From NCBI GenBank assembly GCA_009667805.1, contig CM019069.1, positions 97,003,204 to 97,067,203 on the forward strand: a stretch of DNA of 64,000 nucleotides, in the 5' to 3' direction. The DNA is from Leptobrachium leishanense (taxonomy: Eukaryota > Chordata > Amphibia > Anura > Megophryidae). The notes beneath the pieces are model-generated. The model searched no databases, was not told the origin of the DNA, and was given only the letters and a program-made list of their open reading frames with translations. The position numbers and the translations under genes are program-made. Of the stretch, positions 42,786 through 53,480 are shown in pieces (the first letter of the stretch is position 1; each line of letters begins with the position of its first letter).

Positions 42786-43577
42786 TCATAGATAAGAAGG
42801 AATTTGTTGGACAACTGGTTGTAACAAAGTGTCAATATATTGGGATAGTCTACTGGTGACAGATTCAATGCCAGAGATAATAGGGCGCCCTGGTGGATGA
42901 ATGGGGTCTTTATGTACCTTAGGAAGTAGATAGAACACTGGAATCTTAGGAAATGCAATATCTAAATATGTGAATTCTTTCTCACTTAAGATTAACTGGT
43001 CTTTACCCCTTATGAGTAATTCTTTACATCTTTCTTGTATATTTATAGTAGGATTACTAGAAAGAATTTTATATGTATTAGAATCGTTCAACTGACGTTT
43101 CGCTTCTTTTCTATATTCGGCAGGGTCTAAGATGACAATACCCCCGCCTTTATCGGCTGGTTTAATAATAATGGATGAATCATTTTGTAGACCTATCAAA
43201 GAGGTGTATTCTTTTTTGGAGAGATTATATTTAGATGGAGCAGGTTTTCGAATGGCATTTATGTCTCTCATACACATATGCTGGAATACTTTCATTTCCT
43301 CCGACATCATGTGTTTGGGGAAAAAAGTTGACGGTTTCTTTAGATGAGTATGGACAAATTCACTCTGAACCGCTGGGCGAGCAATCGGATCTTTTAAAAA
43401 GAATTTTTTCAAACACAGCTTTCGTTTTAATTTTTCCAAATCTAAAAACATATCGAACTTACTGAGCGGTCTGCTCGGGGCGAATTTTAAACCTTTTTGT
43501 AAGACCATAATTTCAGTGTTACTTAATACCCTTTGGGATAGGATAAAAATCCCTTTGGTCTCAGCAGGTTTTTTCAT
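42786..43577 (-). pseudogene. PLE RT N-terminal part
   Basis: 263 codons with KKPAETKGIFILSQRVLSN, then SSIIIKPADKGGGIVILDP (about 43140) and FYLLPKVHKDP with PGRPIISGIES, hallmark Penelope RT blocks. The frame breaks at about 42786 before the palm, and at about 43580 from the upstream region. Confidence 0.9.
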
Positions 43578-43660
43578 CTCTTTTCTCTTTTTAGAGGACC
43601 TTCCTCCGCTAATTCCTCGTCTTGCCTTTCTTTTAATCTTTTCTTGGATGTCTTTGCCAA

Positions 43661-44971
43661 TTATCCAAGTAACGGCTGCTGGATTACCTCGATTTCTGGT
43701 TCTAAAGGTATGTGATGTTTGTTCTGTAGAGTAACTTTCTCCCTCCGGGGTTTGGGAAAATCCTCCGGTGGATCCTCTTTTCCCAAAATATCGAACCTAT
43801 TTTGCAGAATAGGTCCATGTTGTGCGAATCCATGTTTATTCCAGTTGGACTTCCATTGATAGTCGTTGGAGGGACTAAGGCCATTAGGGGTAGAGAAGTT
43901 GTCATTCGGTTCTTCCATTACTGATACTACCTCCTTATTCTCTAGAGGAACACTAGGCCGTACACTCGACATTTCTTCTATGGGTTGGAAGCATACAGCC
44001 CCTGTCTTCAAACGAATGGGGATGCGACTAGTGGGGACCTTTACCGGATCTTGATGTTGTGGAGAAACAGAATTTCGTGGACGGAATGCCAGCGACAGTG
44101 ATTGAGATTTCTCCGTGTCTATTATTTCCTTATTCTCAAGGAGTGGGGCATGAATCGTTTTATTTGGAAATCTATCTCTGACTGGAGTAAGATTGGGATT
44201 AGTGTGCCCATCTTTATACTCGTCCCTTTTAGGAAAGGATCTAATTTTTTTAGAGTTGAAAAAATTAGACTTATTGTGTCTCTGGGTGTTTTTGATATAG
44301 TGAGAGGGGGGCTGCTGGACAGGAAACTTAGAAGGATAAAATTTCTCTTTAGCCCTACCAGACTGATAGTCATCAATATCTCTCTGGTACTTTTTCTTTT
44401 TCACCTCTATCACCTCTGTGGTTAATTGGTCCATTGTTTTTCCAATACTATGGAAAATAGATTCTACCGATTCTCCCGTGGTAGCCCCGTTTAGTTCATT
44501 TATAAATGTTTGTATTTGGTCATCCAAAACAGGAAGAAAATTCTTCCTAAAGTCAATTATATACTGCATGATGGTACTGGCAAACCCCTCAAACATGTCA
44601 ATACATCCCTACAAGAATAGAGCATTATCTCTATCCGAGGAGGGGAGTTTGAAAAATCTAAGACCTCTAGGGGCAATATGTTCTCTAACATATTTTTCTA
44701 ATGTGGCTATTTCCCATTTAGATTTAATTTCTTTAGTAAGAACTTTTTCTAATTTAAGGGATATACAGCGAATATCAGGTGGATGTATTAAAGGTGTAAT
44801 GATCGGATGAGACCCAAAAAGGGCATCGATGTTATTTCCTATATTTTCCCTGTATCCATTAAAGGACATATTGTTAGCAGCACACACCAAATGGGGAGAA
44901 AGAACAATGTGACACAAAAAATAGAGGATAGTCCAAACTTCCTGTATACACTGCGAGTCTGCAGCCTCCAC
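43661..44971 (-). pseudogene. PLE N-terminal region upstream of RT
   Basis: Two overlapping frames (44971-44609 and 44596-43661). The second includes MDQLTTEVIEVKKKKYQRDI, a Lys-rich helical segment, then a Ser/Pro/Asn-rich linker. Such an extension precedes RT in vertebrate PLEs. Its function is not known. Confidence 0.6.
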
Positions 44972-45145
44972 TTCCGGTTGGCGTCCTCAACACATGCCGG
45001 AAATACTTTCGTTTAAGCTCCGGAGATAGGTGCTTCAACTATGCCCTATATCATAAAAACTGGGCTTGAGAGGAGGACGGTAATCTCTCCTTCTCTCTCT
45101 CCTGCTACTGAAGAAGCGCCCCTAGTGGTGCGAAACGCGTCTAGC
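44940..45145 (+). repeat. PLE pLTR fragment in inverted orientation
   Basis: Matches 59020-59210 on the plus strand (TCCGGTTGGCGTCC, ATACTTTCGTTTAAGCTCC, CTGCTACTGAAGAAGCG). It ends at TTTGAACC, directly joined to a different pLTR. Confidence 0.8.
45104..45145 (+). ncRNA. Hammerhead ribozyme motif 1 of a tandem pair
   Basis: GCTA, CTGAAGA, stem II AGCGC/GGTGC-type (one G-T pair), GAAA, C-GC-G minimal stem III, GTC cleavage triplet, TAGC. Stem I is four perfect pairs. This is the best-preserved copy of this family in the window. Confidence 0.72.
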
Positions 45146-45760
45146 TTTGAACCGACTGAGGAAGCTGCGTGACGCAGCGAAACGCGTTTTGGCTATACTG
45201 GCTGAGCCAGGTTAATTTATTTTATTCTGTTTTTATGTTTTAATAAATTTTTATATCTGCACCATTTCCCGGTGAGTTGCTGAACACAAGAGGTTTTCTA
45301 TGGGCTTTACCGCAAATAAGTCCACAGGTGTTTGACCCCAGAGCTTGGATATAAGCTCCAACACATGTGAGTGCAATCTTTCTGCATATATCTATATTGT
45401 ATTTCCAACAGCCCTACACAGGAAAGTTTTTCCTTTCATTGCATGTTTCAATACGCATTGGCACTATAAGAAGATCAACACCATTGAAGGTTGTGGGTCG
45501 CTTCCTTCGATACAGAAACCAATGACCGAATGCGCTGACCCGCTCAGAGCCAGCGTTGGGGCTCTTCTTTTGTGAGTGGGAGCAGTATCACAATCTTATT
45601 ACTCATAATTGTTACTGTTCTACACTATTGTACCCTTTATTGTCTTTTCATGTTATATATGGACGGCATTTCTAAAAAGAACCATCACATGATCCATACG
45701 CAAAAGAGAACATCATATGATCCATAAGCGACTGCCATCGCGCCGCCAGTTACGTATTAC
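45146..45760 (+). repeat. Second type of PLE pLTR (chimeric junction)
   Basis: It begins with a second ribozyme core, then an AT-rich stretch (TTTTAATAAATTTTTATA) and CAACACATGTGAGTGCAATC (about 45358). The same order, with CCATGTGAGTGCAATC, is found in the 10264-11521 palindrome, so both derive from related PLE termini. The right limit near the DIRS junction is uncertain. Confidence 0.55.
45152..45192 (+). ncRNA. Hammerhead ribozyme motif 2 of a tandem pair
   Basis: CCGA, CTGAGGA, stem II AGCTGCG/CGCAGC, GAAA, C-GC-G, GTT, then TTGG. Stem I is four pairs (CCGA/TTGG, one G-U). It lies 6 nt after motif 1. Confidence 0.65.
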
Positions 45761-45761
45761 A

Positions 45762-47465
45762 CTGTAATTATAAGAGGTTAGGGCGCACATAGGAACGAAA
45801 ACGATCCGATCGCCATCTACCCAAAACACCTAATCATGTCGACCGACGTACCCGCCTCCGCCGCCATTGTCGCTGCGCCGATACGAAAAGAATGCGGAGC
45901 GAACTGCTTCGGGTCACGACCCAAAGATGCAATACAACGCTCAAAATTAGATCGATATACGCAAACAATGAAACGCTGCGCTCCGGGAATCGCACGCACC
46001 AGATAGCACAAGAAGCCGAGAAACCCTGTAGCCAATTTCCAAAAGTGGGAGGAAGCGTTTCCTTCAACTTCTCCTTCTCTTCCATGAACAGGTCAGGCCG
46101 TTTGGGACGGTCCACCGTCTCCCTATCCACAGAAAGTAGTGTAAGCACATCCACATATTCGTTTCTCCAAATCTTCTCCCGTAACTATGCAGTGACCTGC
46201 AAACCCCTTTGGGACAACTCGCAGGACCCATAAGAGATGCCCGCACCCCCAACCCCGACGGGAGACACCCCCACAGCACCCACCGCTGAGACCCCAATCA
46301 ACTTGCAGGCCCAGTCATTCCCCCCGACCCCGAAACCCAAACTGCGCCAGCCTCGGAAATCCCCTGCTGACCCAACACCTGTGCCAAAAACAGGCGCGGG
46401 CGCTGCCCCAGACGCGCAAGCAGACGCGGGAACCCCAACAGCAGCAGAGCTAGGCGCAACAACAGCCGCAGGTACCGCGCTCCCAGGAACGACGAGTCCC
46501 GCCACCCTCAGCGAAGCATTCCCCTAGCCGCGTCCTCCGACCCATCCTGCCGGCGCCTAAGAGCAGCAACCAGGGTTTCTAGCAACCCCGTTGTTACACC
46601 ACTAGCACCACCAGACACCTTAACCCCCGAAAGGCCGAGCGATCCAAACGCTGCACCCCTCAAATCCGACTCACGTGCAGCCAGCAGGGGGATCCTCCAG
46701 AAGCCATAGGAATCGCAGCCAAAGGTGAGCCCAGCGATGGTCGCCCAGGAATAGCACCTCCACTGGTAACCAGCACCTTTCACAGACCTCCATCTCCTGC
46801 CTCCAAGACACTCCTAGGCTGAGAGCATTGAGAACGTCCATTCCGAATTTGAAGGACGCCATCCGATGTCCCCTGCACCGGTACCGGTACGTCCCCAGCC
46901 ACTGGGTCTCTCCCTGCAACTGCTGCCGAACTGATCCCCCTCCGATTTCCAGTCGCAAGATGGACGCCGCCATTTTGTGGGCGGGCTGAACGCGCCGCCA
47001 TGACACTGCAGGCCTGCGACGAGTGGGAGGGGGCCTGGAGGCAGACGCTGCAGCTGTCGTCACTCTCCCCCTGGCCGCCGGAAGTGAAGGACCTCCACAC
47101 GGGCTCCTCGAGAGCGGCATCCGCCGGCCATCTTGCCTGGCACACGGGGGGCATCCCTCCGAATCCCCCAGTCCTTCCAGCACAGTCCACTCGACCAACT
47201 CCTCCAGCCGCCACACCTAAAGACAGGGAAGAAACAGCAGGCGCATGCACCATTCTCACCCTCCTCCGCGCACTCGAACGCAGGTCCCTGGGTGGCGTGT
47301 CCATGACGACCGACCCTTCAGACGATTGGGAACCGGCCGCATCCACTTCTTTTCTATTGATATTCAACCGGGCTCCCCGAAGCCTCGGGGGACTCAGGCT
47401 GAGACGACTCGGAGGCCGGGAACGCCGCTACCTTCGCCACTGGCGGGGCTCCTCGCTCAATTTTG
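45762..47465 (-). mobile_element. DIRS copy 2, internally deleted
   Basis: On the minus strand gag sequence homologous to 20930-22560 is joined directly (about 45950) to the last part of the tyrosine recombinase. RT, RNase H and most of the recombinase are absent. The 5' end lacks the first about 470 bp seen in copy 1. The right edge at 47465 abuts a VNTR-containing segment. Confidence 0.82.
45776..47367 (-). pseudogene. DIRS gag fused to recombinase C-terminus
   Basis: Gag parts include MNINRKEVDAAGSQSSEGSV (47367), LKFGMDVLNALSLGVSWRQ-like blocks, YVDVLTLLSVDRETVD (46154) and SVSLFAYIDLI (about 45980). The recombinase part is RCIASLGRDPKQFAPHSFRI and GAATMAAEAGTSVDMIR (about 45935-45830). 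The catalytic Tyr codon TAT is retained at 45789-45791. Several frame changes break it. Confidence 0.75.
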
Positions 47466-48320
47466 GCTAGACAGGACCCTGGGAATGGCAAATTTGCAAG
47501 GACCCCACCTGGACCCAATTAACACCTTAAGGACCAAAAGAAAGTAGCTCAAATCTCATTTACCTACAGAGCACCGCACCCATGGAACAACCCTCCAAAC
47601 ACCACCAAATCCTCCCCCAGTCCAATGCCACTCAAGAGCTCCCCACCAGCACACCCCAACACGGAATGCACCCGCAAACATGCAACACCATGACCATATA
47701 CAGAATGCACCTGCAAACATGCAATACAATGACCATATACAGAATGCACCTGCAAACATGCAACCAATGACCATATACAGAATGCACCTGCAAACATGCA
47801 GCCAATGACCATATACAGAATGCACACGAAAACATGCACCTGCAACCCTGAATGCACCTGCAACCCTGCAACACATCGACCACACACATAATGTACCTGC
47901 AAACATGCAACACCGTGACCATACACGGAATGCACCTGCAAACATGCACACAGAGACCAAACACAGAATGCGCCTGCAAACATGCAACACAGTGACCATA
48001 CACGGAATGCACCTGCAAACATGCAACACAGTGACCACACACAGAATGCACCCGTAAACATGCAACACAGTGACCACACACGGAATGCACCTGCAAACAT
48101 GCAACACAGTAACTATACCACCCACACATCCACTTCCCGTATTAATCTGTATATTTGTGTTCCGCTTCCAACATCCCGCATCCATTACCCTGTACCTCTG
48201 TAACAACTGTAAAACTTCCACACTCTTGAACCCAGGACACACCCGAAAATGAAAGAAATCTCAATGTATCCCTGCCGGCAAAATCCCTTATAATTAAATA
48301 AATAAAGAAATGACAAAACT
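47466..48320 (+). repeat. VNTR-containing retroposon-like segment
   Basis: A leader (47466-47655), a 36-39 bp minisatellite, then a 3' part ending GAAATCTCAATGTATCC, a short gap and TAAATAAATAAAGAAATG. The GAAATCTCAATGTATCC motif also occurs at about 38411. Ends and TSD are not defined. Confidence 0.4.
47655..48115 (+). repeat. 36-39 bp minisatellite, about 12 copies
   Basis: The unit contains AATGCACCTGCAAACATGCA and GACCATATACAG. It creates long Cys-rich frames on the minus strand that are not genes. Confidence 0.9.
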
Positions 48321-48660
48321 GTTTCGTCGTAAATGCATTGACTTTAAAGACCCTTGGTTCTTAAGGGGTTAATGGGGTATAATGTTGTAGTAACCCTTAT
48401 CGAAACCGCTAGTAAAATAAGCATTTTAGCAATTGAAACAGTTTACTACAAATTAGTTATTCAAACGTTTTCCTGCACCTTATCTTCCTTTTTCACACGA
48501 AGGGATAGGAGTTTTTGCTGTCCAGTGCAGGACCTTTGGGTGTAGGGCCTCAGGGTGCACCAGCTAAAGGACACTGAAATTTCCATTCAATGCACTGAAT
48601 TGTGAAGCATTTGTTCCCCGGCACCTGCTGGGTAAAGCACAGGAGACGCAGAGGAACAAT
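48321..48660. other. Unassigned DNA
   Basis: Includes TTAAGGGGTTAATGGGGT near 48360, possibly a worn TTAA-element end. Otherwise nothing recognised. Confidence 0.3.
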
Positions 48661-48699
48661 TCATAGAAACATAGAAAAATGTCGGCAGATAAGAACCTT

Positions 48700-51600
48700 T
48701 TGGCCCATCTAGTCTGCCCAATTACATGGATACTTTACCTGGATTTATCTTTTGTTTAGGATAGCCTTATGCCTATCCCATGCTTGCTTAAATTCAATTA
48801 CTGTTTTGGCCTCTACCACTTCAACTGGAAGACTGTTCCATGTATCCACCACCCTCTCAGTAAAATAATGCTTTCTGATGTTACTTTTAAACCTTTCCCC
48901 TCAAATCTAAGACTATGTCCTCTTGTTTTGCTACTTTGTTTCCTTTTAAATATACTCCCTTCCTCTACCTTGTGGATTCCCTTTACGTATTTAAATGTTT
49001 CTATCATATCTCCTCTGTCTCGTCTTTTTTCCAAGCTGTACATGTTAAGATCTTTAAGCCTTTCCTGGTAACTTTTCTCCTTCAAGCCGTACACCATTTT
49101 AGTAGTCCTTCTCTGAACTGTCTCTAAGATGTCTATATCCTTCTGGAGATACGGTCTCCAGTACTGCACACAGTACTCCAAGTGAGGTCTCACCAGTGCT
49201 CTGTACAGTGGAATGAGCACTTCCCTTTTCCTACTGCTAATACCTCTCCCTACACAACCAAGCATTCTGCTAGCATTTCCTGATGCTCTATTACATTGAC
49301 TACTTACCCTTAGATCCTCTGAAATAAAACCCCTAAATCCCTTTCCTCAGATGTTGAGGTTAGGACTGTATCAAATATTCTATATTCAGCCCTTGAGTTT
49401 TTACGTCCCAGGTGCATTATCTTGCACTTATCCACATTAAAACTCAATTGCCACAGCTCCGACCAATTTTTTAGTTTACCTAAATCATTTGTCATTTGGC
49501 TGATCCCTCCAGGAACGTCAACCCTGTTGCAAATCTTTGTGTCATCAGCAAAAAGACATACTTTTCCATTAATACCTTCTGCAATATCACTAATAAAAAT
49601 ATTAAATAGAATGGGTCCAAGTACTGACCCCTGAGGTACCCCACTGGTAACAAGACCTTGCGCCGAATAAACTCCATTTACCACAACCCTCTGTTGCCTG
49701 TTACTCAGCCACTGCCTAATCCATTCAACAATATTGGAATCCAAGCTCAAAGATTGCAATTTATTGATAAGCCTTCTATGCGGAACAGTATCAAAAGCCT
49801 TACTGAAATCTAAATAAGCAATGTCTACTGCACCACCTGTGTCTATTATTTTTGTTACCCAATCAAAAAAATCAATAAGATTAGTTTGGCATGATCTCCC
49901 TGAGGTAAACCCATGTTGTTTCTGATCCTGTAATCTATGTGTTTTTAGATGTTCAACAATCCTTTCCTTTAACAAGGTTTCCATTAATTTCCCCACTACT
50001 GACGTAAGACTAACTGGCCTATAGTTCCCAGATTCCACCCTACTACCCTTCTTGTGAATGGGCACAACATTTGCTAATTTCCAGTCTTCTGGGACGACTC
50101 CAGTTAGCAAGGATTGGTTAAATAAATCTGTTAACGGTTTTGCTATTACATCACTGAGCTCTTTTAATAATTTAGGGTGGATCCCATCAGGCCCCATTGA
50201 CTTATGTGTCTTTACTTTAGACAGCTGCTGTAGAACCTCCTCCTCTGTAAACTGATATGTAATTGTCTCATTAGTGTTTCCTCCTAACTGAGGTCCCTTT
50301 CCTTCCTTTTCTTCTGCAAAGACTGAACAAAAATATTCATTGAGGCAGTCAGTGAGACTTTTATCCTCTTCTACATACCTTCCTTCCTTTGTTTTTAATC
50401 TAACTAATCCCTGTTTTACTTTTCTTTTCTCGTTTATGTATCTAAAAAATGTTTTGTCCCCCTTTTTTACTGACTGAGCTATTTTCTCTTCTGCGTGTGC
50501 TTTGGAAGCCCTTATAAATTGCTTTGCCTCTTTCTGCCTAATCTTATAGGTTTGCCTATCTTCTTCACTCTGAGTTGTTTTATAATTATTGAATGCTGTC
50601 TTTTTGTTCTTCACTATTTTGGCCACTTCTGCAGAGTACCACAGTGGTTTCTTCCCTTTTTGTTTTTGCTAACAAGTCGAATGCAATTGCCTGTGGCCTT
50701 CAATAATGCTTCCTTTAAATAATCCCATTTCTCCTGGACTCCCTTTAAACTCCTCCAGTCTGATAATGACTCCTTCACACAAAATCTCATTTTAGAAAAA
50801 TCTGTTTTTTTAACCGTTTCACTGCTGAGGACGTGTGGAGAACGTCCTCATTGACTCCTAAGGAAAGATAGGGGGTTCCTTTGAACCCCGATATCTCCCG
50901 ACTGTTGCAGCTAGCAGGGCCATATTTGGTATCATTAGAAAGGCCAGAGCATGGCCTTTCCAATGATACCAAATATGACCATGTTTAAAGTAAAGAACAA
51001 AAATAATAAAAAAACACGTTTTTATTAAGACGTGAAATGGCTCAGCAGTGAAGGGGTTAAAGTCTAAAACTATTGTTTTTGTGTGGTGCGGCTCCATCCC
51101 TGTTCTTATATTAAACCATACTGACTGGTGATCACTAGATCCCAAATTTTCACCTACAACAACGTCGATACCAAACCTCCATTTGTGAGTATTAAATCCA
51201 ATATGGCCTCTTTACGGGTCGGCTCCTCAACTACTTGTGTTAGAGATAATCCCAGTAGGGAGTTTAGAATATTTGTACTCCTGGTGCACCCAGCTGTTTT
51301 GGTTTTCCAGTTCACATCAGGAAGTTTAAAGTCCCCCATGATAATAGCTTCCCCCTTCATTGCCATTTTGGCTATTTCCTCAAGCAGCAGATTATCTAGC
51401 TCTTCTACTTGTCCAGGGGGTCTATAGATCACACCTACACGAGCTACTGTATGATTGCCAAATGTTAGCGTAACCCAAACTGACTCTATGTTCACCTCGC
51501 TCACTTTTATTTGGTTCGTTTTTATGTTGTTTTTCACATACAGGGCCACTCCTCCTCCTTTCCTACCTTCTCTGTCTTTTCTATATAAAGAGTACCCCGG

Positions 51601-51770
51601 TATTGTTATGTCCCAGTTATTTTTCTCACTAAACCATGTCTCAGTAACCGCCACTAAATCTACTTTTTCAGCTGCCATCATTGCCTCCAGTTCATTGATT
51701 TTATTGACTAAACTGCGAGCATTTATAGACACGACTCTGAGCTTGTCATTTTTTTCCCCGCATGTTGCTT
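48700..51770 (-). pseudogene. CR1-B ORF2: endonuclease and reverse transcriptase
   Basis: The endonuclease begins LRVVSINARSLVNKINELEA (about 51750) with VAVTETWF, VGVIYRPPG, GDFKLPDVNW (Lys where GDFN is expected), LDLILTN and, after a frame change near 51150, SSDHQSVWF. The MITE then interrupts. The RT is open for 438 codons (50626-49310): GPDGIHPKLLKELSD, PIHKKGS, YRPVSLTSVVGK, DFSKAFDTVPHRRL, SGVPQGSVLGPILFN and catalytic LFADDTK (about 49540). A frameshift near 49310 leads to ALVRPHLEYCVQYWRPY. It would nick DNA and copy the LINE RNA. Confidence 0.93.
50814..51056. mobile_element. Short TTAA-flanked hairpin element in CR1-B
   Basis: TTAA at 50810-50813 and 51057-51060. The ends are CCGTTTCACTGCTGAG and complement of CCCCTTCACTGCTGAG. 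Hairpins include GAGGACGTGTGGAGAACGTCCTC and a stem around TTTGGTATCATTAGAAAGGCC. It interrupts ORF2 exactly at one TTAA. Smallest member of the family at 2685-3917. Confidence 0.8.
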
Positions 51771-51889
51771 GCACCCTCCGATTTAGTTTTGGGGGACAAT
51801 CAGGCAGATTGTTTTTTACCCTTTTGTCCCCCCCTCCTAGTTTAAATATTTCTTGCGAAACCTTTGAACTTCTCACTGAGAACATATGT

Positions 51890-52762
51890 TCCCCTATGAG
51901 TAAGATGCAAACCATCTTTTTTATACAGTTCCTTTCTGCTCCAATTCGAGCTATCATGGGACACAAAGCCAAATCCTTGCTCTCGACACCATTACCGAAG
52001 CCACAAATTAAATTCCCTATTGTGCATCTGCCTATCCTGAATGTTATGCACAGGCAAAACTTCAGAGAATGACACAGTGGACGCAATCTGCTGTATTTCA
52101 CCTCCAAGAACACAAAAATCTTCCTTAATCTCAGAAACCTCATTGCTAGCCAAGTCATTTGTCCCTAGATGGACTAGAACATCCACTTCCCCTTGCTGCT
52201 TTGCTTGTTTGACAATATTGAGAATACGTCTCTTGTCTCTACGAGCAGTAGCCCCAGGAAGACATCTCACCAAACCACTACTCTCCAGCTCAACACCTCT
52301 TATGATAGAATCACCCAGCAACAATTGCCTTCTATCATGTCCCACCTTTTCCTTATTGTTCTTGGTTGCAGTCCTGCATACCTTAGGCATAGGGGATGGT
52401 GGTTCCTCAACTATGGTGTCTGAGCCTACTTCCGTCTCACCACTACACTCTGAAAGTGCCTCAAAAGAATTAAGAAGAGCCACAGACTGTGGGACATGCC
52501 TTCTATCCACAACTCTAAGTCTACCAGATCCTACAGTAGTCCATCTGCCACTCCTAGGAGGCCTCTGTGGCAGTGGCTTTGTAACAGTCATAGCCATAGC
52601 CTGAGTTTGTCTAACAGATAATTTACAAATCTCAGACTTCAAACAGGCAATTTCCTGCTGCAATAAAGAGAGCTGCCTACATATCAGGCACACTCCAAAC
52701 CTCCAAAAATTGGATCTAAAAACAAATGCATGACAGCTCTTACACTGGACCAAGCCTGCCAT
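51890..52762 (-). pseudogene. CR1-B ORF1: zinc finger and SGNH esterase-like protein
   Basis: MAGLVQCKSCHAFVFRSN, with Cys pairs CKSC and CLIC, forms an N-terminal zinc-finger-like segment, followed by LLQQEIACLKSEICKL coiled coil. The esterase has block I GDSIIRGVEL (about 52310), HLGTNDLA block III (about 52160), and, after a frame change near 52000, KDGLHLTHRGT with the catalytic Asp and His (about 51920). CR1 ORF1 proteins of this type bind nucleic acid and may hydrolyse lipid esters. The triad is visible but one frameshift separates the last part. Confidence 0.85.
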
Positions 52763-52850
52763 TATAAAAGAATGGATTTAAACGAACAAATCTTACCTTT
52801 TTGTAGGTTTCTACCTCCTGTCTAACCTCAGACTACCTCCAGAGTATCTC

Positions 52851-53480
52851 CAGGATATCTCTAAGTGCTCACTTTGAAGGCTTCCCAAGCTCAATTAGAC
52901 CAAGCTAATATTCCACAAGCTTTATACAGTCACCTAAGAACACCTCTCTCAGCAAGGCGTGGACAAGTTTAACCACCTTAGCAAATAGCGCCCAATTGAT
53001 TCCAATTGTATGCTAATCAGTAAGAGGAATGAGTCACCAGCCTAACCTAATTTACACACCAGACCTAACTTAAAACCTTAAAATGAATAGAAAAGATCTG
53101 TTTGAAACAAAAATCAAAATCACTCACCAGGATATCTCTAAGTGCTCACTTTGAAGGCTTCACTTAGAAGGCTTCCCAAGCTCAATTAGACAAGCTAATA
53201 TTCCCCAAGCTTTATATAGTCACCTAAGAACACCTCTCTCAGCAAGGCGTGGACAAGTTTAACCACTTTAGCAAATAGCGCCCAATTGATTCCAATTGTA
53301 TGCTAATCAGTAAGAGGAATGAGTCACCAGCCTAACCTAATTTACACACCAGACCTAACTTAAAACCTTAAGATGAATAGAAAAGATCTGTTTGAAACAA
53401 AAATCAAAATCACTCACCAGGATATCTCTAAGTGCTCACTTTGAAGGCTTCACTTAGAAGGCTTCCCAAGCTCAATGTGA
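52851..53480 (-). promoter_or_regulatory. Tandem 5' monomers of CR1-B (putative promoter repeats)
   Basis: CAGGATATCTCTAAGTGCTC begins at 52851, 53128 and 53418, so units are 277 and 290 bp, with a partial third. The 13-bp difference is an internal duplication of the GGCTTC(A)CTTAGAA segment. It lies just upstream of ORF1 on the coding strand, where repeated promoter monomers occur in some L1 families. Promoter activity is inferred. Confidence 0.65.

Larger units (their letters stand above)
39865..45145 (-). mobile_element. Penelope-like element, left copy
   Basis: The body is on the minus strand with the 3' terminal repeat at the left (39865-40670). At the right, 44940-45145 is a terminal-repeat fragment in the opposite (plus) orientation, a known PLE arrangement. 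The coding region holds an N-terminal domain, RT and GIY-YIG endonuclease. It is homologous to the plus-strand copy at 54830-59929. The left edge lies directly after the 14-bp target repeat. Confidence 0.9.
48661..53480 (-). mobile_element. CR1-type LINE, family B, near full length
   Basis: From right to left: tandem 5' monomers (52851-53480), ORF1 with an SGNH esterase, ORF2 with endonuclease and RT, and a 3' end complementary to TTCATAGAAACATAGAAA (48661). A 243-bp TTAA element (50814-51056) is inserted in ORF2. Its RT differs clearly from family A. Full-length CR1 copies are rare because most are 5'-truncated. Confidence 0.9.

Noticed and set aside
47556..48242. Long Cys/His-rich minus-strand frames resembling a repeat protein
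   Set aside because: They result from reading a 36-39 bp minisatellite. All three frames are open, which is a sign of repeat composition.
51455..52072. 205-codon plus-strand frame in the CR1-B region
   Set aside because: It is antisense to the endonuclease and ORF1 of the LINE.
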